Source of the DNA: Leptasterias polaris
Lineage: Eukaryota; Echinodermata; Asteroidea; Forcipulatida; Asteriidae
Length of the DNA: 64,000 nucleotides
NCBI GenBank assembly: GCA_037783415.1
Contig: JAZGTN010000037.1
Coordinates: 6,496,501-6,560,500 of the forward strand
Direction: 5' to 3'
The first letter of the stretch is position 1. Every line of letters begins with the position of its first letter. Under the pieces are notes generated by a model. That model was not told the origin of the DNA, searched no databases, and saw only the letters and a program-made list of their open reading frames with translations. The translations under genes were made by a program, and so were the position numbers. This document shows, piece by piece, positions 1 through 9,200 of the stretch.

Positions 1-120
1 TCGAGATATTATGGATTTTCTAAGAAATTCTGTTTTTTAAAAGTTAGTTTTATGCGTATTTTGGCACATGCAAAAAAAAAAAAAACGCAAATGATCGCTA
101 TGTTCCGTTATGATACTTAT

Positions 121-246
121 GAAGCCACAACCACGCACATTTTTATACAATGCCGTGGTTGTGTGGCTTCATATGTATGACTGAGCCACAACCACGCGCA
201 AATTTCCGTGGTTGTGGCTTCATACATTTGAAGCCACACAACCACG
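121..246. repeat. Alternating inverted-repeat cluster (hairpin former)
   Basis: A motif close to GAAGCCACAACCACG occurs five times in 126 bp in alternating orientation: + at 121-135, - at 154-170, + at 184-196, - at 207-221, + at 230-246. Neighbouring copies can pair into 13-17 bp stems. It looks like a foldback or MITE remnant. No ORF is needed to explain it. Confidence 0.75.
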
Positions 247-672
247 GCATTGAATGTGCGTGGTCAACCTCGTTCCCAGTGGTGTACGATCTCGCCGGGC
301 GCCATGTTGTTTTCTTTCCCAGAGTGCATCGCTCGATCATATCCCCCTGGAAATGTGACTTTGAAATATCCAAATGTAAGGGATATTTTAATTAGCTCTG
401 TGGTTGATCCATTCTGTGTTAGAGACTACGCAGAGCGCACTGTCAAAGGACACACAAATAGAGCAACTGGCCCCCTCTCATTCTTTTTCAATCTTGTGAT
501 ACATTGCTCTATGATTTAACTGTATGCAGTTAAGGGTGACCATACAAAAACATGATTCATTTGAAATGTATTGCATCGAAATACGTGCATTTTTTCCACG
601 CGCGTACTAAGCGCCCAACAAGCGCCTAGGGGCGATCGAAAGTTTTTAACAAGCGTGCACGCGGAATTATGA

Positions 673-978
673 ACACTAACCACCAAGTCACTAGAACAGA
701 AAATCGACGCCTTTCACAGGAGGCTCATGCGTTCAATCCTCGGCCTTCCTGATGAAACACCAGCCAAGCAAGCGCTTATGGAGTGTATACGTCATCACAA
801 GCTGCCAAGGGGCGGTCAAAGAACAACATGGCTGAAAAGAATAAATGAAGACCTGAAAACCACGGACCTAAACATCAAGAACCGAAATACCTGGCACTTG
901 GCAGCTGATAGAGTACAGTGGAGGGAACTTACAGAGTGCGCAATGTCAGTTGCACTTTTGACGAAAGCGCTTAGATGA
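673..978 (+). pseudogene. LINE ORF2 C-terminal remnant
   Basis: One open frame runs from 673 (no ATG needed) to a stop at about 978. It reads TLTTKSLEQKIDAFHRRLMR near the start and ends with NRNTWHLAADRVQWRELT. A basic PRGGQRTTWLKR stretch followed by a W..LA.DR..WR block is typical of the extreme C-terminus of non-LTR retrotransposon ORF2 proteins, after the reverse transcriptase. No RT domain lies upstream, so this is a 5'-truncated dead copy. The family is established knowledge; the exact clade is not determined. Confidence 0.7.
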
Positions 979-2360
979 TGACGCGGAGCAGTCACTTTTG
1001 GTAAGCCAATCAGCGTTGTTTTTTAGTGTTTCCCCGCTTCCAGGAGACGTACGCGTGGTTAGCAAGGCTGCTGGTGCGTGGTGAAATTTCACCACCTTGT
1101 ACTGCATGGATTCTGTTTTCCTGATCATGCGGCTGGCCGGCTTACGGATCAATCAGCGGATGGAAGTTTGTGCCCAGTATGCGGCCAGCTTCAGTGCCCA
1201 TTGCGTTTTGTACGAAAGACACGTATCGGATCACAGATCACAGATCACAGATCACACAGAGACAGATGCAATAATATTAATAAAGTAAAAAGTTTATGAG
1301 AAAGGTACTTTTTCAATTGACTTGTTAATTATTCAAGGGCGAGGTAAGCTATAGCGGTATGTAGTATGTTTGAGTATATCTTAAGTTTTGGTTTATTTTC
1401 ATTTTGCTAAATATATTTTTACAAAAACAATCTGAATCTCTCCTCCTCGACGGTCGACCTCCTCAGCAGGCTCCGCGCCGTATGTGGGCGTAGGGCCGGT
1501 TCCTATGTAAATTATTAATCTAGACCCAGTATTCAGTAATTGGGGCGTTAGCCCCTGTTTTTGAAGGGCAGTGGATATAATATACCCGGTGTGGCAGGAG
1601 ATTTAATTTGCCCCCCCCCCCCCCCCCCTGCCCTGGAGATTCATCCCCCTAGCCTAAAATAATAGCAAATAAATTGTGTTGGGCTTTGCCCCACCTGTTT
1701 TGTTGTTGTCAACAACAAGCTCTGCTGTCTGATCATCAAGACTCTGTCTGTCTGAGAGTCCTTGGATTCAAAGCTTGGCCACACAAGTGGGGCTAACCTT
1801 TCATCCATTCTGTTATTTTTTTTAGTGATATAGTGAGGATGATACGCCATCTTTAAGAATCAACTTCAAGCTTCATCCCATTGTTCATTTAACGTATTGG
1901 GGGGGGGGGGGGAGGGAGGGAAGGGAGGGAGGGAGGGGGAGACAAATACTGGGGGGGGGGGACAAAATCCCTTATGACACCAGCACAAGATTTCTTTTAT
2001 TTGGCAAGCGTTGATTTCACAAAACGGCACTGAACCTGAGGGGGCCAGCAAAGCTCCAGATGGTCTGATGATGATTGCTGCATGCACTCCCTGGAGGATC
2101 CCTATTTAAATTTGCCAGTGCAGCCTAATGTCAATCATCGGGCTGTCAAAAGTGTCGGCACACCCAACATTTTGATTTGTTACCTTGTGTCATGATGTTC
2201 AGCCCTACATGACTGCTGTGTGCTGTTTAACAACATCGTCCATTTGCAAATCTATGCAGGTGGGGACCAACTTCAGCACGTTCAAAGAGTAGATCTGAGC
2301 AACTAAAATCACAAACTATGTAGGTTTTGAAACTTTGTATGGTGGGAATACAATGAAGTG
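979..2360. other. Non-coding stretch with simple repeats
   Basis: No convincing gene is seen. It holds a 7-bp tandem repeat (ATCACAG, about 4 copies, 1230-1256), a run of about 18 C (1611-1628), and G-rich tracts at 1899-1912 and 1951-1961 separated by GGGA repeats. Short ORFs here are low complexity. Confidence 0.6.
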
Positions 2361-2450
2361 AGGTTTGCAGAGACACCATGTACATAAACTCCCATTATGA
2401 TTCTTGGTGGTTCTGAGAAAAACCGATGGTTTATAATTTATCAACCTGAT
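2361..2450 (+). repeat. Truncated copy of the 243-bp TIR element
   Basis: It begins AGGTTTGCAGAGACACCATG and continues through GGTTCTGAGAAAAACCGATG, matching the left half of the complete element at 2766-3008. No right inverted repeat is found nearby, so only one end survives. Confidence 0.6.
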
Positions 2451-2765
2451 CAGTTTGCTTTGATCGTATTAACCCTCCTACTCTTGGTAACATTTTCCAG
2501 TGAGTTGACCAACCATTTGAAACCATTCAACTGCACTGGTTGTGTATGATGGCACAACTGTGCACAGAACTAACTGTGTACTGTGTAGATGCATTTACCA
2601 CATGATATTACATTGCAGGCTGGCATAGTTTATCTACCATTCAAAACCACAGTGGATGATATTGAATGGTCAGACAGTAGAAGGGTTAAGGAGAAAGAAG
2701 ATAATCTGAGCATTCTGATTGAAACATCGAGTTGTAAAACCACCAGTTCTTCTGAAAACCACCAC

Positions 2766-3008
2766 AGGTTTGCGGAGACACCATGTACATTTAACTCTCA
2801 ATCATTGGGAGTTGTGGTGGTTCTGAGAAGAACCGATGGTTTATAATTAACAACCCGATCAGTATTTTTGGATCGTCTTTTTAGGGAGAATGAAGATGAC
2901 CTGAGCATTTTGATCGAATAATGGAGTTGTCAAACCACTACTTCTTCTCAGAGCCACCACAACTCAGTCATAGCGGGAGTTTGATGTACATGGTGTCTCC
3001 GCAAACCT
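2766..3008. mobile_element. MITE, 243 bp, TIR AGGTTTGCGGAGACACCATG
   Basis: The left end AGGTTTGCGGAGACACCATG is mirrored exactly at the right end (CATGGTGTCTCCGCAAACCT, ending 3008). Inside are smaller GGTTCTGAGAAGAACC hairpins. There is no coding capacity, so it is non-autonomous. Its length and ends resemble the element at 51414-51673. It lies just upstream of the BCAP31 5' UTR exon. Confidence 0.75.
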
Positions 3009-3199
3009 CACTCGAAAGTTACACATTTTTCAATAAGTTCTTCAACATCTCCTGTGCAGACAGGTCATCAGCAATGTTAATTTTTACTAGAAATGATGTC
3101 ACTAGTTGAGAAATGTTTCTCCTTGGAATCCAATAAGGGTCCATTTAACTAAAGTAGCCCTAATAATATTCACTCCGAATGATTTATTTTTTGTTGCAG

Positions 3200-3269
3200 T
3201 AAAGTGACGTCAAAGCATCCGTGGCACTGACTGACGGAGTTGTTAATAATACGCGATTCTGAAAAGACC
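3200..3269 (+). other. Probable 5' UTR part of the BCAP31 first coding exon
   Basis: A pyrimidine-rich tract followed by CAG at 3197-3199 looks like a splice acceptor 70 bp upstream of the BCAP31 ATG. If used, the gene has an additional non-coding exon further upstream, which I could not locate. Alternatively transcription begins near here. Confidence 0.4.
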
Positions 3270-6200
3270 ATGGCACTACAGTGGACCTTTGTGGCCGGTT
3301 TCCTCTATGTGGAGGCTGGCATTTTGTTCCTTCTCATGTTACCTTTCATCAAGCCCTACATGTGAGTGGATAATGTAATCTGATTTAAACTCTTGACAGA
3401 TCAGGCATTTTTTGGCGAGCATGTGACCTCAATTATCTTCTCCTATGTCACTCCACACCAAGACGTTTGAATTCTATTAGATAGGACTGGAATGCCTGAC
3501 CCTGTGATAGGAGCTTGTTATTGGGCCAACTGGCCGCACTCCTTTTGAATCCTTCACTTTAGCAATTGGATCATATAAGGATTTGGAACTGTAAGGATTT
3601 TGGTTTTCCACTCCATGAGTAGAAAAAAGGTTCTTTGGATCCACAAAATCACCATTTACAAGTAGCAAGTACTAGCTTCTTAAAGGTATTATACAGGATT
3701 GGCAGAGCTGACAAAATAATCACAGACAGTGTTCATGTTTTGTGTAATCAACCACAAACATGAAATAACAAACCTGTGAAAATTTGAGCTCAATTGGTCA
3801 ACGAGGTCACGAGAAAATAGTGAAAAGAGACCTTATGTGTTTTCTGTTTTTCAAACATCGAGTTTAAATATCGCGTGCGATAAAAACTATTGTTTTACTC
3901 ATTTCTCAGAAACGATAGCATTTTAGGCAGAAATATTTTAAGGAACCCTTTCTACCATTACTTACTTTAAATCATGTAAATTATGTGTGAATCTGTGAAC
4001 ATTTGTGTGTTTCGATCTTACCAATAGTGTACAGGGCCTTTAAGGCTACACCAATAACCTTTTTTGGAAGCAGCGCCCAATCTTGGTGACTGCTCTGTGT
4101 TATGGCACCCCAATGGTATTCTTCCTACATGTACTTTGATCTGATTTTCGATCCTTCAAAAGAATCAGCAAAATTGTAAAACAGCCCGAAAAGTCTCTAA
4201 AAGCAGATGTACATCTTGTATTCAATGAATTTTCTTACACGTGCTTTGATCCAAAGTGCCAAATACCACATCTGCCTTTGTTCCAAAAACCTGCATATAA
4301 GATTCAAGTGCTTGCCCTAGACTGGTGCTTTGAGGCCAGAGACCAGCCTGTGTTATGTTTATAACCCTCGTGATCTACATGCTACTAGGATTAGGGGTAA
4401 GGTTAGGATTTTAGACTATGATTAGGATTTGGAATATTGTAGGTGTGTGGGTCCATAGGGGTATTGGAACATAGGCTGTTGCGCAAATACGCAGTGCGTA
4501 TCATTAGCCTTTGAATGAAGTCCATGCTGGTTTAGCTGGTGACCAATTTTGTCACTAACTAAACCAGGGGTCGATTTCACAAAGCACTAAGATTCATCTT
4601 AAGATGAGTTATCAGTATTACCATAGTGATTTGTATTGTGACATCACTCTTTGCAAAGCAACTGCGATGGATTTGCAGTTACGATCAATCTTAACTCTTT
4701 GTGAAATCGAGCCCAGCATGCACATTTTTCTATGGCTAATGCGCGCATACCTAGTATTTGCGAACTAGTCTACAGGTTGTGCAATCGGAACATGTTTGTA
4801 ACCCCTGATTATATGGGGATGCTTTAAGTACTATAACCCTTACTAACCCTAACCTATCAAACTCCAATGACACGCATACCACCCTGATCAGTGTCCACAA
4901 GTTTGGGTGTTGAGTTTCTGTTGGGCAGTGGTTGTGGTTAAAGCGCATAATTCTATGGGCTGTAACTCCGCTGTAAGCAACACATGAACCTTTTCCCTAG
5001 TTGGGTCGTAAAGAGTCTCCGTATTTCTTGTTTCTGATGTTAAATGAAACACTACTTCGCACAGTCAGAGAAGTAATTAAGACTCCTAACTTTTGAACTA
5101 ATGAAAAGTCTCCACCCTCTGTGATTATCAAATCTGTGAAATGTCAGAATTTTCCCCTGATTTCTGAATTTGTCAGTGATCTCACTTCATCTTCAAGTTA
5201 TTGTTAAAAAGGGGTGAAGATGCCCTTGATGGGAACAAACCTTTATATTCTATTTGTAGTATTTAAGATAGTCTGTAAGTGTAAGCCTCTCAAATGTTGC
5301 TTTCTGTTTGTTCCATGGACTTCATCCACACCGTCCAGGTTGAAAGTATTTTTCACCATTCAATCACATCCTTGGATCTTATACTAGACTAAAACTCCTA
5401 TCACTTTCTAACATGGCCTCTTGCCAAGTGGGAAAAGGCTAGCGCACTTGGGAAACTTGCTCAAGTTTACATTAAAATTAAGAGAGAAGTAAATTATTTG
5501 TTAATGCAAATCAAGTTCAATGAAACTATTGTTGACATGTGGTTTTTATGTGTTTATTGTTCTATCCTGTAGGTGGCAGAAGATCTTCAACTCCAACTTG
5601 TTGAAGTCGATTAATGCATTTTCCTACATCTACTTCAATGTGTTCATCTGTATCCTGGGCCTTCTGTTTATTGGTATGGTTCCATCCTTGTCAGAATAGA
5701 TCGATCCATTAAGCCCCCCCCCCCCCCCCCCCCCCAACCAAAGCAGCTGTGCTTCGTTTAGCCTTTTGAACCGGATTTCAACCTTTGTTTATGGTTAAAC
5801 GGTTAACCGGTTGTTAAACTGTTAACTGGTTAAACGGTTAAAATTAGTTAAATGGTTAACCAGTTAAAGGACCTTATAGTAATAAGCCAACAAAATGTAT
5901 TTCTCCAAGGCTAATGTTTGACCATTGTAACTCAAATTCAGAATCCTCAGGCTCTTAGTCATTCGAAAATCCATCAGCTCCAAAGCCTACGTCTCTAGCC
6001 ATAGCCTCTTATCATTTTATCACTGTGACAGTAAGTTAAGATCATCAATTCACCTTTAAAGGCACTGAACACGTTTTGTAATTGTCAAAGACCAGTATTC
6101 TCACTTGGTGTATCCCAACATATGCATAAAATAACAACCCTGTGAAAATTTGGGCTCAATTGGTCATTGAAGTTGCAAGAAAATGATGAAAGAAAAAACA

Positions 6201-9200
6201 CCCTTGTTGTACAAATTAGTGTGCTTTCAGATAGGAATAAAAGGCTTCTGGCCAGAAGTCTTTTATTATTTTAGTGAGAAATTACCTCTTTCTCAAAAAC
6301 TACGTTACTTCAGAGGGAGTCATTTCTCACAATGTTTTATACTATCAACAGCTCTCCGTTGCTCGTTACCAAGTAAGTTTTTATGCTAATATATATTTTG
6401 AGTAATTACCAAACGTGTACAGTGCCTTTAATACTCCTACCTGTAATTCAAATCTGTTGGCCGTGGTGCCTTTGGTTAGATTGACCCCTGCCTTTGGAAC
6501 AATCGACCTTACAGCATCAGCTCTTCAACCTCGGCCGCTACATTTCAGAAATAGCTCAAAATTGAACTGTATCGATACTAACTCAATTTCCATCTTACCA
6601 GTGCCTCAATCTAGTACCTAGGATCTGTGCACTATATAAGAAAATTATTATAAGTCAGCATGAGTGACGAGATCTCAGAAAATACTGCTAGTGCCATGTT
6701 TGTTAAACTCTTTAAGCATACTAGTGAAAGAGTGCACACAACTGTTGAACTTTGCCTGAAATCCTTACTTCCAAGGTGTGCTGACAAGAAATTGTCTTTT
6801 AACCCTAACTCCCAAAGCGTTTTTACTAGAATCCATCCTAACCCAACACATTCCAACAGCTTATACTACCATGCGATGGGAACTGTACCCAATCTTAGGG
6901 GGACGATACACAACCTATCAAACTCCAACAGGCCTTTTTTGTTTGATTTTGTTGGAGTGTGTACACTTGGCATGTGCAAAATTTGATCAGTGAAATCACA
7001 CAGTACCCAACATAACATAATCCAACAACTATCTCATTAGACCATGGAGGAAAGAGCAATGCCAGACATGTACATTTCACACATCCACCATACCCACTCA
7101 ATCAAATTCCAACACCATTACTTGTCAGCAAGGATACACAATCCCACAGAATCAAACACCCAATCCTAACTTCACTGTACTTAACCTAACAAAATTAAAC
7201 ACTTTGCCCTGTTTGAATTTGTAGGGTTAGGGATTGTTAGTGTTAAGCATACTAGTGAAAGAGTGCACACAACTGTTGAACTTTGCCTGAAATCCTTACT
7301 TCCAAGGTGTGCTGACAAGAAATTGTCTTTTAATCAATTGCATTTCTCCAGTAAGGTTATAAGCCTAGCCCAATCCTACTCAATTCAAGCAGAATCCAGT
7401 GATCAAGGATTATGTCAGGATTCAAACTATATAATTTACAGAGGTTCTTTCAGGAACATTGTTGACTCTTTTTGTGAGAACTGGGTCACATTGAAAGAGA
7501 ATTTGTTGTATTTCCAGATGCCATCAGAGATGTGAGGAAGTACAATGCAGCATTTGATGAAATTGATGTGTCAATGCCAGGAGCCGAGACACAGCTCAAC
7601 ATGAAGCTATTCCGCTCCCAGAGGAATCTTTACATTGCCGGCTTTGCTCTTTTCCTCTGGCTGTGAGTACATAATTCTGGTTGTGAAGCCAAGGACTCTC
7701 AGAATAGGAAAACTTTTTTTTTAGCCCTCGAGAAAGACTCTGTTTAGGGTCGCAATTTCAGACCACTAACTAAATTTTTGCATTTATACCACGGTTCTTT
7801 TGGTTGGTATTAAAGCAGTTTGCAACAGCTAATTCTATTTTCTCAAAAGTAAACTTAAACACTATTCTAGCCTAGAGCCCCATGGAGAGAAGAAAAGGAA
7901 GGGAGTATCAGTTTTAGATGTGGGAGGAAAACGCTAGAGAATTATTCCAGGGAAAACCCACGCAATCAGGCAGGGACTAAAAACCCAATCCTCATATAGC
8001 TCCAGAAGGGATTCAAACAAGGGTCCTAGAGATGGAAAGCGAGGAAAGAGATCACTATGCCAGCTTGACCAATCTATAACACTGGTATCTGGCTTAGTGG
8101 TATTTTGCTCTGCCTTTCACTTCTGTGGACCCCGGTTCAAATCCCGCCTCAGTTTTCAGTCCCTATCTGATTACATGGGTACAATTGGGCGTTTCCCTCC
8201 CACATCTAAAACTTCATCATCTTCTCTACACAGGTATCTTCAGGCCTACGGGTCACAGTGCTAGGCACTTTTGAGGATCCCTTGATTTCATTTAATACCT
8301 GAAAGATTACAAATAAAACAATGTGGACACTTTCTAGCTAATTAACTCCATATGTAAATAGTGACCCATTAGGATTTCCGGGATCAAAAGCCACTCTGAA
8401 GTTGTACAACAGACAAGCATTATTTATTACCCTGACGATCCCCCAGGACTGATCCCTAGGGCTTAGCCCTCCATGGCTGAGCCCTTAGGGCAAGGCCTCA
8501 TTATTGATTCCCCAGGGCTGATCCCAGGGCTGTGTCCCCATTGCTGAGCCATCAGGGCTGGACCCCAGGATTGAGCCCCCAGGTGGAAAGCTGTGTGTTT
8601 GACTAGCCCACAGCACTCTAGTCAAGTGTTTGGTTGTTGGGCAAGTGACCTAACACCTCTTACCCTGCTTGGTGCTCTTCCCCAGGGGTTTATTGGGAAT
8701 GGATGGAAAAGAATTAAAGGAACTTCACCAATCTTATTCTGAGCATTCATTTCCAACAGGAATGCATCCTCTTCCTACATGTATACAGGGGAGGACAAAC
8801 GATTTTACTCAAACACCACTTTCTTGTTTTGAGCCCTTGCACCAACATTACATGTGTCTGCTGTCTACATGTACCACGCTCGCTGTTTTGGGTCAAATTG
8901 CATGTAAAAACTAGGGTAAGGGTTTACACAGCCGCATCGCCTAAATTTGGCACTATACTGTATAACACATGGGGGCATTGACTCCCAAAATGGGGCAACC
9001 AAGATTAGTGATGATGACATCAGGTAAATTGGATCAATGAACCGCATATTTGGTGGAAATATTCTCAGGATTAATTGTACATACATAGCTTCCAGTTGAT
9101 TTCCCCCCCCCCCCCTGAATAACCACCACTGTTATACCATGGCAGCCAAAATGGACATATCCCATCTTTCTCTCTTCTCTAGTGTGCTTCAGAGGGTCTG

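Noticed and set aside
6660..7535. ORFs of 108 and 90 codons in BCAP31 intron 2 as extra exons
   Set aside because: They contain the 91-bp duplicated segment and are not needed; exons 2 and 3 join in phase without them and match the BAP31 family.
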